A stretch of DNA of 64,000 nt from Zoogloea oleivorans (GCF_008107625.1 NZ_SDKK01000018.1:21885-85884), one strand, 5' to 3'. Counted from the first letter of the stretch, positions 20,746 to 31,605 are shown. Notes: a model not told the origin generated them from the letters alone. Program-made: numbers and translations.

Positions 20746-21980
20746 CAGGCCTTGCCTCCCCGCATGATCTGGCGGTTTTCCCAGTCGATCCGCAACAGGA
20801 TGGCAATGGCCACGCAGTTGGCGAGGATGCCCGAACCGCCAAAGCTCATCAGCGGCAGGGTCAGGCCCTTGGTGGGCAGCAAGCCCATGTTCACGCCCAT
20901 GTTGATGAAGGACTGCACGCCGATCCAGATGCCGATGCCCTGGGCCACCAGCGCTGCGTAATTGCGTTCCAGCGTCACAGCCTGCTTGCCGATGGAGAAG
21001 GCGCGCTGGATGAGGATGGCGAACAGCACGACGACGGTGAACACGCCAACAAAGCCCAGCTCTTCGGCAATCACCGCCAACAGAAAGTCGGTATGGGCTT
21101 CAGGCAGGTAGAACAGCTTTTCGATGCTGCCCCCCAGGCCAACGCCGAACCACTCACCGCGCCCGAAGGCAATCAGGGCGTGAGACAACTGGTAGCCCTT
21201 GCCATAGGCGTCCTGCCACGGGTCCATGAAGCCGAGAATGCGCTGGCGGCGGTATTCCGAGAAAGTGATCAGCAGCACGAAGCCGATCGTCGCGACGATC
21301 GCCAGCAATGCAAACAGGCGCACGTTGATGCCACCGAGGAAGAGCACCCCGAAGGCGATGGCGGTGATCACGACGAAGGCGCCAAAGTCGGGCTCCTTGA
21401 GCAGCAGGAAGCCGACGAACAGGATGACTGCCGCCATCGGCGCAAAACCCTTCTGGAAGCTGCCCATCAGCGGCAGCTTGCGGGCGGTGTAATCGGCGGC
21501 ATAAAGCGCTGCAAACAACTTCATCAGCTCGGAGGGCTGCAGGTTCACCACACCAAGGGGCAGCCAGCGACGCGCACCGTTCACATCACGGCCCACGTGG
21601 GGAATCAGCACGATAAGCAACAGCACGACCCCGGCGATGAACAACCACGGGGCCATTTCCTGCCAGGCGCGCATGGGAATCTGGAACGCCACAACCCCGG
21701 CAATCACGCCAATCGCCAGAAAAACCGAGTGCCGGACCAGAAAGTAGGCCGGCTGGTGACCGAACATGCGGCTGCCTTCGGCTGTGGCGATAGAGGCCGA
21801 GAACACCATCACCAAACCCAGCAACAGCAGGGCCGCGGCCGACCAGAGCAGCGCAGGATCAAGCTCCCGCTGCCGGCCGAGGGGACGCATCAGGCGACTG
21901 ACGGCGCCGCTTGACACCGGCGCAGCGGCGTCTCCGGCGTGGCGGGCAAAGAAACCGGTCAGGCTGGTGACGAGCTTCAT
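20745..21980 (-). CDS. ftsW: Peptidoglycan glycosyltransferase FtsW
   Basis: A SEDS-family polytopic protein with about ten membrane helices that polymerises septal peptidoglycan together with FtsI. The SEDS region [18 protein letters not shown] and the C-terminal [19 protein letters not shown] are visible. The length is 411. The ATG at 21980 overlaps murD by 4 bases. Confidence 0.97.
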   Translation of the reverse strand: MKLVTSLTGFFARHAGDAAAPVSSGAVSRLMRPLGRQRELDPALLWSAAALLLLGLVMVFSASIATAEGSRMFGHQPAYFLVRHSVFLAIGVIAGVVAFQIPMRAWQEMAPWLFIAGVVLLLIVLIPHVGRDVNGARRWLPLGVVNLQPSELMKLFAALYAADYTARKLPLMGSFQKGFAPMAAVILFVGFLLLKEPDFGAFVVITAIAFGVLFLGGINVRLFALLAIVATIGFVLLITFSEYRRQRILGFMDPWQDAYGKGYQLSHALIAFGRGEWFGVGLGGSIEKLFYLPEAHTDFLLAVIAEELGFVGVFTVVVLFAILIQRAFSIGKQAVTLERNYAALVAQGIGIWIGVQSFINMGVNMGLLPTKGLTLPLMSFGGSGILANCVAIAILLRIDWENRQIMRGGKA

Positions 21981-23377
21981 GCGGGACTCACTTCCGGCAA
22001 GCGCTTCACGGCGTCGATGAAAACCTGCGCGCGATGGGCGTAATTGCGGAACATGTCGAGACTGGCGCAGGCCGGCGACAGCAGCACCACGTCGCCCGCT
22101 TCGGCGCGGAGATTGGCTTCAAGCACCGCCGCATCCATGTCGACCGCGTGGACCAGCGGCACGCCGCAGCCGGCAACGGCCGCCTCGATGGCACGCGCAT
22201 CGCGGCCGATCAGCACCACGGCACGGGCATAACGGGCGAAAGCGTCCTTCAGCGGGGAGAAATCCTGCCCCTTGCCGTCACCGCCGACAATCAGTACCAC
22301 CTTGCGGCGCAGGCCTTCCAGCGCGGCGACGGTAGCGCCCACGTTGGTGCCCTTCGAGTCATCGTAATAGATGACGCCATCGGCACGCTCGGCAACCTTC
22401 TCGACCCGGTGCGGCAGACCGCGAAAGGCCTTCAGCGCCGCCAGCAACGGCGCACGCGGCAAGCCGGCGGCTTCGCACAGGGCCAGTGCAGCCAGTGCGT
22501 TGGCCACGTTGTGGCTGCCGGCCAGTTGCATATCGGCACGCTTGAGAAGCTTGTCGCTACCGCGCACCAGCCATTCGCCATCGTCGGCATGCAGCACGCC
22601 GAAATCGTCAGCGCCCGCCGGCACATCAACGCCAAAGCTCAGCACCTGTCGGCCCGGCAGCGCCATGGCTTTTACGCGGGCGTCCTCCCGGTTCAATACT
22701 TGTACACCGGCACCCTGGAAAACCGCGGCCTTGGTGGCAGCGTAGTCGTCCAGGCCGGGATAGCGATCCAGGTGATCGTCGGTGACGTTGAGCACCGTGG
22801 CCGAAACCGCCTCCAGCGCCGGACCGGTTTCAAGCTGAAAACTGGATAGCTCAAGCACCCACACCTGCGGCAGCGCCTGGCCAGCATCCAGCCGGGCCAT
22901 CAGCACGTCCAGCGCGGCCGGGCTGATGTTGCCGGCAACCACGCCATCAAGGCCCGTTGCACGAACCATCTCGCCGGCCAGCGTGGTGGTCGTGGTCTTG
23001 CCGTTGGTGCCGGTGATGGCAATGATTCTGGTCTCGGCACCCGACGCCTTCAGGGCCTCGGCCAGCAGGTCCATCTCGCCGACAAGCGAAATACCCCGTT
23101 CCTTCGCAGCCAGCACCAGCGGCTGGCGGGGGTCGAGCCCGGGGCTGATCGCAATGCGCTCGACACCATCGAGCAGCGCCGTGGAGAACGGGCCGGTGAC
23201 GATGTCGGCGGCCGGCACGTCGGCGCGCAGGCGCTCCACGCCCGGCGGCGTCTCGCGGGAATCAGCCACCCGCAGGACCACGCCCTGGCGCGCCAGCCAG
23301 CGGGCCATCGCCAGACCGGACTCACCGAGCCCGAGAACCAGCGTCAGGGAGGATTTAAGGGGCTCAATGTGCGCCAT
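21977..23377 (-). CDS. murD: UDP-N-acetylmuramoylalanine--D-glutamate ligase MurD
   Basis: Adds D-Glu to UDP-MurNAc-L-Ala. The N-terminal [13 protein letters not shown], the ATP loop GTNGKTTTT and the [13 protein letters not shown] motif of Mur ligases are present. The length of 466 is typical. The ATG at 23377 is followed by an internal basic-hydrophobic start ([10 protein letters not shown]). Only 6 bases separate it from the mraY stop upstream. Confidence 0.97.
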   Translation of the reverse strand: MAHIEPLKSSLTLVLGLGESGLAMARWLARQGVVLRVADSRETPPGVERLRADVPAADIVTGPFSTALLDGVERIAISPGLDPRQPLVLAAKERGISLVGEMDLLAEALKASGAETRIIAITGTNGKTTTTTLAGEMVRATGLDGVVAGNISPAALDVLMARLDAGQALPQVWVLELSSFQLETGPALEAVSATVLNVTDDHLDRYPGLDDYAATKAAVFQGAGVQVLNREDARVKAMALPGRQVLSFGVDVPAGADDFGVLHADDGEWLVRGSDKLLKRADMQLAGSHNVANALAALALCEAAGLPRAPLLAALKAFRGLPHRVEKVAERADGVIYYDDSKGTNVGATVAALEGLRRKVVLIVGGDGKGQDFSPLKDAFARYARAVVLIGRDARAIEAAVAGCGVPLVHAVDMDAAVLEANLRAEAGDVVLLSPACASLDMFRNYAHRAQVFIDAVKRLPEVSPA

Positions 23378-23383
23378 GCCCGT

Positions 23384-24472
23384 TCACCGCAGCTTGAGGG
23401 TGGACAGCCCGAACAGCACGAGCATGATGGTGATGATCCAGAAACGAACGACCACCTGGGTTTCCTTCCAGCCGCCCAGTTCATAGTGGTGGTGCAGTGG
23501 CGCCATGCGGAAGATGCGCTTGCCGCCGGTGTACTTGAAGTACAGCACCTGGACCATCACCGACAGGGCTTCGGCCACGAACAGGCCGCCCATGATGAAG
23601 AGGACGATTTCCTGGCGGACGATCACCGCGATGGTGCCCATCGCTGCGCCCAGCGCCAGCGCGCCCACGTCACCCATGAAGACTTCAGCCGGGTAGGCGT
23701 TGAACCACAGAAAACCCAGGCCCGCACCGGCAATCGCCCCGCAGATTACCGCCAGCTCGCCCGCGCCCTGGATATAGGGCACGCCGAGATACTTGGAGAA
23801 CCCCACGTGACCGGCCACGTAGGCGAAGATCGCCAGCGCGGCGCTGACCATCACGGTCGGCATGATCGCCAGGCCGTCGAGGCCGTCGGTGAGGTTCACC
23901 GAATGGCTGGTACCGTTGATCACGAAGTAGCTCAGGATGATGAAACCGAGCACGCCCAGCGGGTAGGCAACGGCCTTGAAGAAGGGCACGATCAGCTCGA
24001 TCTGGGCCGGCACCGTGGCCGTCAGGCCAAGGAAGGCCGCTGCACCAAGGGCGATTGCCGAGGTCCAGAAGTACTTCCAGCGACTCGCCAGCCCCTTCGG
24101 GTCGCGGTACACCACCTTGCGCCAGTCATCCACCCAGCCGACGGCGCCGAAGCCGAGGGTCACGAAGAGCACAACCCACACGTACTTGTTGCTCAGGTCG
24201 GCCCACAGCAGCGTGGTGACGACGATGGAAATAAGGATCAGCGCGCCCCCCATTGTGGGCGTGCCGGCCTTGGTGAGGTGCGACTTGGGGCCGTCATCAC
24301 GCACTGCCTGGCCGATTTTCTTGGCGGCCAGCCAGCGGATCACCGGCGGGCCGAACAACAGCGACAACAGCAGCGCGGTTCCCGCCGCCAGCATGGTGCG
24401 CAGCGTGAGATAGCCGAACACGTTGAAGAAGCGCGCGTCCTTCCCCAGCCACAAGGCGAGTTCAAGCAGCAT
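23384..24472 (-). CDS. mraY: Phospho-N-acetylmuramoyl-pentapeptide transferase MraY
   Basis: An integral membrane enzyme with ten helices that makes lipid I from undecaprenyl phosphate. Diagnostic motifs: [18 protein letters not shown] near the N-terminus, [10 protein letters not shown], and the C-terminal [15 protein letters not shown]. The length of 362 is normal. It is 60 bases from murF, the largest gap in this part of the cluster. Confidence 0.98.
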   Translation of the reverse strand: MLLELALWLGKDARFFNVFGYLTLRTMLAAGTALLLSLLFGPPVIRWLAAKKIGQAVRDDGPKSHLTKAGTPTMGGALILISIVVTTLLWADLSNKYVWVVLFVTLGFGAVGWVDDWRKVVYRDPKGLASRWKYFWTSAIALGAAAFLGLTATVPAQIELIVPFFKAVAYPLGVLGFIILSYFVINGTSHSVNLTDGLDGLAIMPTVMVSAALAIFAYVAGHVGFSKYLGVPYIQGAGELAVICGAIAGAGLGFLWFNAYPAEVFMGDVGALALGAAMGTIAVIVRQEIVLFIMGGLFVAEALSVMVQVLYFKYTGGKRIFRMAPLHHHYELGGWKETQVVVRFWIITIMLVLFGLSTLKLR

Positions 24473-24532
24473 GGAAAGCTCCCTGCTGCGTTACAAAAAA
24501 TACTGCGGACAAACCTGCACTACACGACTTCA

Positions 24533-25909
24533 TCAAACCTTCTCCGCGATGGCGTCCACGACGCGTTCCATTTTCATGAAACGCGATCCCTTCACGAGCA
24601 CCACCGTATCTGCATTGAGCTCCGCCTTCACCGCCACGACGAGATCGTCGAGCCGGTTGAAGTGGTATCCGCCTTCTCCGAAGTTGCGCGCGGCAACCTC
24701 GCTCATTTCACCCAGCCCGAACAGGTAATCGACGCCTTCGCTCTTCGCGTAGCCACCGATCTCGTCGTGGTACTGGAAACTCTGCTCGCCAATCTCCCCC
24801 ATGTCGCCGATCACCAGGATCTTGCGGCCCGGGGTGGCCGCCAGCACCGCGATGCCCGCACGCATCGAATCGGGGTTGGCGTTGTAACTATCGTCGATGA
24901 CCACTGCGCCACCGCATCCCTGGCGCAGATGCAGACGACCGGCAGTGCCGCTGTAGCCACCCAGCCCTTCGGCCACCGCGTCCAGCGACATGCCGGCAGC
25001 CAGACAGGCCGCCGCTGCCGCCAGGGCGTTGCGAACGTTGTGCTGGCCGGGCACCTGCAGGCGAAAACGGGTTTCGCCCTGCGGCGAGCTGAGCATCACA
25101 TCGCTAGCAAAGCCGTGGCTTGTGCATCGGGCCGACACGTCGGCGTCGGCACTGAGGCCGAAGGTAAGTGTCTGGCGCCCCGCGTTGAGGGCCTTCCAGT
25201 AACCGGCGAAAGCGTCGTCGGCATTGATCACCGCGACACCGTCGGCGGCCAGGCCTTCGTAGATGGCGCCTTTTTCGCGGGCCACCTCGTTCACGTTGCC
25301 CATGCCCTGCAGGTGTGCCCGCTGGGCGTTGTTGACCAGTGCCACGGTGGGCCGCGCCAGCTGGGTGAGATAGCCGATTTCACCGGGGTGATTCATGCCC
25401 ATCTCGATCACCGCCGAGCGGTGATTGCCGGACATGCGCAGCAGCATCAGCGGCAGGCCGATGTCGTTGTTAAGGTTGCCCTTGGTGGCCAGCACCGCCA
25501 GATCGGGGTCGAAACCATCCAGGCGGGCCTGGGCACGGAGAATCGCCGCGCACATTTCCTTGACAGTGGTCTTGCCGTTGCTGCCGGTCACGCCGATCAG
25601 CGGCATCTCGAAGCGGGCACGCCAGACCGCCGCCAGTTTGCCGAGGCCGAGGCGGGTGTCTTCGACGACCAGCAGGGGCAGCGGCACCGGATTGCCGGCG
25701 GCCCAGTGGCGATCGACCATCGCTGCCACGGCGCCCTGGGCGGCCACACTGGAGATAAAGTCATGTCCGTCGAAACGGTCTCCGCGCAAGGCGATGAAGA
25801 GCTGATCGGACTGCACGCTGCGGGAGTCGGTACTGACCGACAGGAAGGAAGCATTGCCGCCCACCGCAGTGCCGTCGGTTGCCAGGGCGGCTTGCTGGAG
25901 ATCCATCAT
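24533..25909 (-). CDS. murF: UDP-MurNAc-tripeptide--D-Ala-D-Ala ligase MurF
   Basis: Adds the D-Ala-D-Ala made by Ddl to the UDP-MurNAc tripeptide. The ATP loop GSNGKTTVKEM and the DDSYNANPDSM motif are visible; the N-terminal DSRSV and ALRGDRFDGHDF segments fit the MurE/MurF substrate domain. The length is 458. The start (ATGATG at 25909) overlaps the murE stop by 4 bases. Confidence 0.97.
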   Translation of the reverse strand: MMDLQQAALATDGTAVGGNASFLSVSTDSRSVQSDQLFIALRGDRFDGHDFISSVAAQGAVAAMVDRHWAAGNPVPLPLLVVEDTRLGLGKLAAVWRARFEMPLIGVTGSNGKTTVKEMCAAILRAQARLDGFDPDLAVLATKGNLNNDIGLPLMLLRMSGNHRSAVIEMGMNHPGEIGYLTQLARPTVALVNNAQRAHLQGMGNVNEVAREKGAIYEGLAADGVAVINADDAFAGYWKALNAGRQTLTFGLSADADVSARCTSHGFASDVMLSSPQGETRFRLQVPGQHNVRNALAAAAACLAAGMSLDAVAEGLGGYSGTAGRLHLRQGCGGAVVIDDSYNANPDSMRAGIAVLAATPGRKILVIGDMGEIGEQSFQYHDEIGGYAKSEGVDYLFGLGEMSEVAARNFGEGGYHFNRLDDLVVAVKAELNADTVVLVKGSRFMKMERVVDAIAEKV

Positions 25910-27426
25910 TTGAGTTCTCCCTGGGCGTCGTTCCAGGCTTCGAGGGCTGCGCGCGTCTGCTCCACGTCGGAAAACGGGTAACGGACACCATTGATTTCCT
26001 GGTAGGGCTCGTGCCCCTTGCCGGCAATGACGATCACGTCATCAGGCGCTGCGCCCATGATCGTGTCGCGAATCGCCTGGGCGCGGTCGGGAATGATGCG
26101 GGCGCGCTCGCCGGCAGCCGCGGCGATTTCGCGGAGAATCGCTTCGGGATCTTCACCGCGCGGATTGTCGCCAGTCAGCACCACGTGGTCGGCCAGCCGG
26201 CTGGCCACTTCGCCCATCAATGGACGCTTGCCCGGATCCCGCTCGCCGCCGCAACCGAAGACGCAGGTCATGCGCCCGCCGCGGGCCGTGACGGTGGCAC
26301 GCACGGCGGTCAGGACTTGTTCGAGGGCGTCCGGCGAATGGGCGTAATCGACCACTACCAGCGGATCACCGATGCCACCGAGGGTCTGCATGCGCCCCTG
26401 GGGCGGGGTCAGGTCCTCGGCAACGGTCACCGCATCTTCCAGCGAAAAACCGGAGGCCATCAGCGTACCGATGACCGCCAGCAAGTTGGACACGTTGAAC
26501 TGCCCCACCAGGTTCGGGTAAAGATCGGCAGATTCGTTGCCACAGCGGGCCGTGAAGCGGATGCCGGCGGCCGTGGTGGTCAGCTTGTCGGCAACAATCA
26601 CCCGGTGCGCCGGTGCCGCATCGATATTCGTCGGGATGAGGGTGTAGCCGATCACCTCGATCCCGTGGCCGGCCAGGCGGCGGGCCTGCTCCATGCCGAA
26701 CCGGTCATCGAGGTTGAGCACCACCGAGCGCAGGCCGGGCATGTCGAACAGACGAGCCTTGGCCGCGCCATAGTTTTCCATGGTGCCGTGGTAATCAAGG
26801 TGGTCGCGGGTCAGGTTGGTATGCACGGCCACGTCGAAACGCAGGCCATTGAGGCGCCCCTGGTCGAGCCCGATGGACGACACTTCCATCGCCACCGCCT
26901 GGGCGCCGGCCTCGCGAAAATCGGCGAGCGTGCGATGCACGGTCAGGCTGTCCGGCGTGGTGTTCAGGCTTTCGGAAAGCGCACCGGGAAAACCAATGCC
27001 CAGTGTGCCGATCACACCGCACTTGCGCCCGAGGGCCGCGAAGGCCCGGGACAACCACTGGGTAACCGAGGTTTTGCCGTTGGTACCGGTCACACCCACC
27101 AGCCATACGGCCTCGGAGGGACGACCGTAAACTTCGTGGGCCAGGTAACCGGACAGGGCGGACAGGCCATCGACCGGTAAATTGGCAACCTGCAACGACG
27201 CATCCCAGACGTGGTCGTTACGCTCCCACAGCACGGCGGCAGCACCGGCCTTTACGGCACCGGCGATGAAACGACGGCCATCGACCCGATGCCCCGGACA
27301 GGCCAGGAAGATATCACCGGCACGCACCTGGCGCGAATCGGCACACAAACGGGTAACTTCGATTTCCTGGGCGGCCAGCCAGTCGAGAATCTCGCGGATT
27401 TTCTGCGGTGGTGCACTGACGCTCAC
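25906..27426 (-). CDS. murE: UDP-MurNAc-dipeptide--meso-diaminopimelate ligase MurE
   Basis: Adds the third amino acid of the stem peptide. ATP loop GTNGKTSVTQW, substrate region CADSRQVRAGDIFLACPG, and the DNPRGEDP motif that marks meso-diaminopimelate-specific enzymes (DNPR). The length of 506 is typical. The start is GTG at 27426, overlapping the ftsI stop by 4 bases (GTGA). Confidence 0.97.
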   Translation of the reverse strand: MSVSAPPQKIREILDWLAAQEIEVTRLCADSRQVRAGDIFLACPGHRVDGRRFIAGAVKAGAAAVLWERNDHVWDASLQVANLPVDGLSALSGYLAHEVYGRPSEAVWLVGVTGTNGKTSVTQWLSRAFAALGRKCGVIGTLGIGFPGALSESLNTTPDSLTVHRTLADFREAGAQAVAMEVSSIGLDQGRLNGLRFDVAVHTNLTRDHLDYHGTMENYGAAKARLFDMPGLRSVVLNLDDRFGMEQARRLAGHGIEVIGYTLIPTNIDAAPAHRVIVADKLTTTAAGIRFTARCGNESADLYPNLVGQFNVSNLLAVIGTLMASGFSLEDAVTVAEDLTPPQGRMQTLGGIGDPLVVVDYAHSPDALEQVLTAVRATVTARGGRMTCVFGCGGERDPGKRPLMGEVASRLADHVVLTGDNPRGEDPEAILREIAAAAGERARIIPDRAQAIRDTIMGAAPDDVIVIAGKGHEPYQEINGVRYPFSDVEQTRAALEAWNDAQGELK

Positions 27427-29183
27427 ATGGCCTCCCGGACGTAGGGTACGGGGGCCGCGCCCTGACGTGCCATCTGCAGGGGCTTGAGCGGGGCATCCGC
27501 CGCGACACCAAGGGTGCGCAAGGCGCCACCCATCACTTGTGCGAACACCGGTCCGGCCACATTGCCACCGTAATGCTTGCCGTTGGTCGGCTCATCAATC
27601 ATCACCGCAACAATCAGGCGCGGATCGGAGATCGGGGCGATACCAACAAAGGACGCCACGTATTTGAGGGCGTAACGCCCGCCAACCAGTTTCATTGCGG
27701 TACCTGTCTTGCCACCCACCCGGTAGCCTGGAATATTGGCTTGCGGCGCCGTACCGCCAGGCTGCACCACCATCTCGAGCATCTGCCGGACTTCTCGCGC
27801 GGTTTGCGGCGAAAACACCCGCGTGCCATGCAGCGGCGGCGCATCCATGCGGGACAGGGACAAGGGCACCATATCGCCGTCACGGGCAAAGACCTGATAG
27901 GCATTGGCCATCTGCATGAGACTCACGGAAATGCCGTGACCATAGGACATGGTGGCCTGCTCGATCGGACGCCAGCTATTGGCAGGACGCAGACGCCCCC
28001 CCGCCTCGCCGGGAAAGCCCAGCTTGAGCGGCGCACCGAAGCCCAGATCGTCGAACATCTTCCACATCACATCCGGCGTGAAGCTCAGGGCCAGCTTGGC
28101 GGCGCCGATGTTGGAGGACTTCTGGATGACCTCTGCCACCGACAGGGCACCATGCGGGTGGGCGTCGGAAATGGTTGCGGAGCCAATGGTCATGCGACCC
28201 GGCGCGCAGTTGATGATGGTGTTGGCGGTGAATTTCCCGTTCTCCAGCGCCATGGCGGCAGTGAAGGGCTTCATCGTCGAGCCCGGCTCGTAGGTATCGG
28301 TCAGCGCGCGGTTGCGGAGCTGATCGCCAGTGAGCTTGACCCGGTTGTTCGGATTGAAGGTCGGCGCATTGGCCAGGGCCAGCACCTCGCCCGTCTTCGC
28401 ATCGAGCACCACTATGCCTCCGGCCTTGGCCTTGTGCTCGAGCATGGCCTGCTTGAGCGCAGCGTGGGCCAGGAACTGGATCTTGTTGTCGATGGACAGC
28501 GCCACTTCGCGGCCGTCCTGGGGCGGACGGATCGACTGCACATCCTCGACGACATTACCGCGCCGGTCCTTGACGACCCGCCGGGAGCCCGGCTTACCGG
28601 CCAGGGAGGACTCGAAGGCCAGCTCGATACCCTCCTGACCCTTGTCGTCCACGCCGGTAAAGCCGAGCACGTGGGCCATCACATCGCCGCCGGGGTAAAA
28701 GCGGCGGTATTCCTTCTGGTCGTGAATGCCGGGCAACTTGAGGGCGGCGATACGGTCAGCCAGCTCGGGCGACACCTGACGCTTGAGGTAGACGAAGTCC
28801 TTGTCGGTCGCGAGTTTCTGGTGGATCTCGTTGACGTCCATTTCCAGCAAGCCCGCCAGCTGACGGGTCTGGGCCGGATTCAGGCGGGCATCCTCGGGAA
28901 TCGCCCACAGGGACTTGACCGGCGACGAGACCGCCAGCACATCCCCCTGCCGGTCGGTAATCTTGCCACGCGTGGCAGGGACCGCGAGCACCCGGGCGTA
29001 ACGGGATTCGCCCTTGGCCTGCAGAAACTGATCATTGACCCCCTGCAGATAGACTGCCCGCCCGACCAGCGCGAGCGAGCCGCCAAGCAGGCACAGCAGC
29101 ACGAAGCGCGGCCGCCAGGCCGGCAACTCCGAATGCAGGAGGGGATTGTGGTTGAAGGTGACGCCCTTCTTGGCCTTCGTCAT
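27423..29183 (-). CDS. ftsI: Septal peptidoglycan transpeptidase FtsI (PBP3)
   Basis: A class B penicillin-binding protein that cross-links septal peptidoglycan with FtsW. Order: short basic cytoplasmic tail, membrane helix (about 26-46), pedestal domain, transpeptidase domain. Active-site motifs: STMK with Ser302, SSN, and KTGT. I chose ATG at 29183 (MTKAKKGVTF) because a perfect aggagg sits just upstream; 43 further in-frame residues upstream overlap ftsL and are not used. The length is 586. Confidence 0.97.
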   Translation of the reverse strand: MTKAKKGVTFNHNPLLHSELPAWRPRFVLLCLLGGSLALVGRAVYLQGVNDQFLQAKGESRYARVLAVPATRGKITDRQGDVLAVSSPVKSLWAIPEDARLNPAQTRQLAGLLEMDVNEIHQKLATDKDFVYLKRQVSPELADRIAALKLPGIHDQKEYRRFYPGGDVMAHVLGFTGVDDKGQEGIELAFESSLAGKPGSRRVVKDRRGNVVEDVQSIRPPQDGREVALSIDNKIQFLAHAALKQAMLEHKAKAGGIVVLDAKTGEVLALANAPTFNPNNRVKLTGDQLRNRALTDTYEPGSTMKPFTAAMALENGKFTANTIINCAPGRMTIGSATISDAHPHGALSVAEVIQKSSNIGAAKLALSFTPDVMWKMFDDLGFGAPLKLGFPGEAGGRLRPANSWRPIEQATMSYGHGISVSLMQMANAYQVFARDGDMVPLSLSRMDAPPLHGTRVFSPQTAREVRQMLEMVVQPGGTAPQANIPGYRVGGKTGTAMKLVGGRYALKYVASFVGIAPISDPRLIVAVMIDEPTNGKHYGGNVAGPVFAQVMGGALRTLGVAADAPLKPLQMARQGAAPVPYVREAM

Positions 29184-29449
29184 GGCCGCTCCTCCTCGAT
29201 GGCGATGATTTGCCCTGACTGAGGTGGGCGCATCGCGAGTTTCTCGCGAGCGAGTTTTTCGATACGGGCGTGGGCAGCCCAGGTACTTTGCTCCAGCTGC
29301 AACTGGCCCCACTCGACCTCCAGCTGCAGCGAACGCTGCTGCTCCCGCTCGACTGCAGAGTAGAGCTTGCGGGCCTGATGCTGGGACGCGACAACGCCAA
29401 GACTGCTCGCCACCACCAGCATCAACAGGAATCCGGTCAGACGGGCCAT
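29180..29449 (-). CDS. ftsL: Cell division protein FtsL
   Basis: An 89-residue bitopic protein with an N-terminal membrane helix (about 3-20), then a coiled-coil helix with regular hydrophobics (LYSAVEREQQRSLQLEVEW), then a basic tail. It forms the FtsQLB complex that activates FtsWI. It sits 4 bases after rsmH and overlaps ftsI by 4 bases, the standard place for ftsL. Confidence 0.93.
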   Translation of the reverse strand: MARLTGFLLMLVVASSLGVVASQHQARKLYSAVEREQQRSLQLEVEWGQLQLEQSTWAAHARIEKLAREKLAMRPPQSGQIIAIEEERP

Positions 29450-29453
29450 GGCC

Positions 29454-30386
29454 TCAGTCCTCTACCTGCTTTTCGGCGATCCGCATCACCGCACTGCGCG
29501 AACGCGGGTTGACCGACACTTCAGCGTCCGACGGACGCACAGCCTTGCCGATCAGGGCCAGCTTCGGCTTCGGCATGTCGGCCGCACGCACCGGCAAGCG
29601 GGCCGGCAACTGCGGCGGTCGCGACGCATCACGCATGAAACGCTTGACAATGCGGTCTTCAAGGGAATGAAAGCTGATCACGACCAGACGCCCCCCCGGC
29701 GCCAGCGCTGCCACTACCTGCGGCAGGACTAGCGACAGTTCCTCAAGCTCTTGATTGACGCAAATCCGTAGAGCCTGGAAGGTGCGCGTCGCAGGGTGCT
29801 GACCCGGCTCGCGTGTCCAGACCGTCTTTTCCACGAGCGCGGCAAGCTGTCCAGTGGTTGCAATAGCCCCCCCTGTCCGAGCAGCAATAAGCGCCTTTGC
29901 AATCTCATAAGCAAACCGTTCTTCACCGTATTCCCTCAGCACGCGGGTTATGTCGGCGACCGACGCTTCCGCCAGCCACTCCGCCGCGGTCATCCCGCGG
30001 GTCGTATCCATTCGCATATCGAGCGGCGCATCGAACCGAAAGCTCATGCCCCGCTCAGCTTCGTCCAGCTGGGGAGATGAAACCCCCAGATCCAGCAGGA
30101 CGCCATCCACCTGCGTCACACCCCGCTCTGCCAGCGCCTCGGCAAAGTCCGAAAACGGCGCATGCACCAATTCAAAACGGGGGTCATCCACGGCCTGACC
30201 GGCAGCCACCGCCACCGGGTCACGATCGAAAGCGATCAGGCGGCCCTGCGGCCCCAGACTCGCCAGCACCAGGCGACTGTGACCACCGCGCCCGAAAGTG
30301 CCATCCACGTAAATACCGTCTGGCTTGATGGCCAGACCCTCTACCGCCTCTTGCAGCAGCACCGTGATATGCGGTGTAGCGCTCAC
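29454..30386 (-). CDS. rsmH: 16S rRNA m4C1402 methyltransferase RsmH (MraW)
   Basis: Methylates N4 of C1402 in 16S rRNA using S-adenosylmethionine. The SAM-binding motif [14 protein letters not shown] and the conserved [19 protein letters not shown] are visible, with the C-terminal [17 protein letters not shown]. The length of 310 is typical. The start is GTG at 30386, overlapping mraZ by 4 bases. Confidence 0.98.
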   Translation of the reverse strand: MSATPHITVLLQEAVEGLAIKPDGIYVDGTFGRGGHSRLVLASLGPQGRLIAFDRDPVAVAAGQAVDDPRFELVHAPFSDFAEALAERGVTQVDGVLLDLGVSSPQLDEAERGMSFRFDAPLDMRMDTTRGMTAAEWLAEASVADITRVLREYGEERFAYEIAKALIAARTGGAIATTGQLAALVEKTVWTREPGQHPATRTFQALRICVNQELEELSLVLPQVVAALAPGGRLVVISFHSLEDRIVKRFMRDASRPPQLPARLPVRAADMPKPKLALIGKAVRPSDAEVSVNPRSRSAVMRIAEKQVED

Positions 30387-30829
30387 AGCGGCAGGTTTTC
30401 CCAGCCAGCCGGCATGAGCTGCTCGCCGAGGGCGAAGATCGCCTCCTGCTGCTTTTGCCAGCCGGCATCCGACCAGAGTTCAAAGTGATCGCCCTGTCCC
30501 ACCAAATGCACCTGCTTTTCAAGTTGGGCGAAGTTGCGCAGCTCCGGCGCAATCAACACACGACCTGCCGAATCCACCTCTTCATCGCGGGCAAAACCCA
30601 CCAGAAGGCGTTTGAGCAGGGCGGAGTGCTGATCGAGGCTGGATCCGGCAAGCACCTTGTTGCGGATCGGCTCCCAAGCGGGAGCGGGATAAATAAGAAG
30701 GCAGCGATGGGGGTGAGCCGTAAGGATCAGCTGGTTCTCGGCGAGCTTGACCAGCGCGTCCCGATGCCGCGCCGGAATCGCCAGGCGACCCTTCGCATCA
30801 AGACTGAGCGCTGCTGCGCCTTGAAACAT
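30383..30829 (-). CDS. mraZ: Transcriptional regulator MraZ
   Basis: A 148-residue protein with two SpoVT/AbrB-like domains that binds its own promoter and sets expression of the dcw cluster. Each half shows a DxxGR-type motif ([14 protein letters not shown] and [14 protein letters not shown]). I chose ATG at 30829 ([15 protein letters not shown]) because all family members start here and ggggg precedes it; the upstream 44 residues of open frame cover the promoter and operators. It is the first gene of the cluster. Confidence 0.96.
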   Translation of the reverse strand: MFQGAAALSLDAKGRLAIPARHRDALVKLAENQLILTAHPHRCLLIYPAPAWEPIRNKVLAGSSLDQHSALLKRLLVGFARDEEVDSAGRVLIAPELRNFAQLEKQVHLVGQGDHFELWSDAGWQKQQEAIFALGEQLMPAGWENLPL

Positions 30830-30866
30830 GAAACCCCCACTTCTGCACTTGAACAAACGGGAAAAA

Positions 30867-30902
30867 CTCACTTCCTCCCACTTTCGTCCACTCCATCCCA
30901 CT
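30867..30902 (-). promoter_or_regulatory. MraZ operator: four boxes with 10-bp period
   Basis: On the minus strand the 6-mers AGTGGG, AGTGGA, AGTGGG and AGTGAG start every 10 bases (plus-strand cccact at 30897 and 30877, tccact at 30887, ctcact at 30867). This is the TGGGN-N5 direct repeat layout known for MraZ binding. The first box overlaps the -10 of the predicted promoter. Confidence 0.85.
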
Positions 30903-30928
30903 TTAGAACAAAAGAAATAGACGGTCAA
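30900..30928 (-). promoter_or_regulatory. Predicted dcw cluster promoter (mraZp)
   Basis: TTGACC, a 17-base spacer and TAAAGT on the minus strand; the start would fall inside the MraZ boxes, leaving a leader of about 60 bases. The rest of the interval from 30929 to 31174 shows no gene or other signal. Confidence 0.7.
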
Positions 30929-31174
30929 GCCGACCCAAACGTAAATCTCTTTTGGACACAAGCACTTACAGCAATGAGGGGGTATTCCGGGAAATCCGCT
31001 TATAAATCAATGCCGATAGAAAGCATTGCCAAAGTGCTGGATTAATTGCGGGGTCTGCGCTAGCAGCAAAAGACCAACGCCGACCGTCAAGGCGGGAGGA
31101 TGTTAAATCGCGTGTCTCGCCACGACAGGCACCTGAAGGGGACGTGCCGGTGGCGCAAAGTGAAAAACGGGGAA

Positions 31175-31564
31175 GGGAAGTTCGCCGATAAGCCGGGTTC
31201 TGTCGAGCGGGCCGATCCGAAGATCTGCCCGCCGGGCAATCATTCCTCTGGTCGACGCGTTGCCACGTCGCTCTAGCAGCCTACCCGGGGACTCCGCGAG
31301 CAGCGTCAACGTCCCCCTATTTGGCCTTGCCCCGGATGGGGTTTGCCGTGCCGTCCGTGTCACCACGTCCGCGGTGGGCTCTTACCCCACCGTTTCACCC
31401 TTACCTGTGCTCAATGAAGAGCCATCGGCGGTCTGCTCTCTGTTGCACTTTCCGTCGCTTTGACCCGAAGGCTATGGCGCCCGGCCGTTAGCCGGCATCC
31501 TGCTCTATGGGGCCCGGACTTTCCTCGATGTGCGAACACACCGCGATTGCCTAGCGAACTTCCC
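31175..31564 (-). ncRNA. rnpB: RNase P RNA, bacterial type A
   Basis: The catalytic RNA that matures the 5' end of tRNA precursors. On the minus strand the 5' part holds the P4 strand GAGGAAAGTCCGGGC and the 3' part ends in AGAACCCGGCTTATCG, both near-universal. The ends pair as helix P1 (gggaagttcgc / gcgaacttccc), which fixes the limits and gives a length of about 390. A good -10 is placed so that transcription starts at the P1 5' base. Confidence 0.97.
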
Positions 31565-31571
31565 GGCGCGC

Positions 31572-31577
31572 AGTATA
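31572..31577 (-). promoter_or_regulatory. -10 element of rnpB
   Basis: TATACT on the minus strand, 7 bases before the predicted 5' end of RNase P RNA. No good -35 is visible at the usual distance. Confidence 0.6.
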
Positions 31578-31605
31578 GCCGCTCAGGCCACGGCGCGCCC
31601 CGAAA

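Noticed and set aside
23369..25981. 870-codon plus-strand open frame
   Set aside because: Antisense to mraY and murF, both complete and certain.
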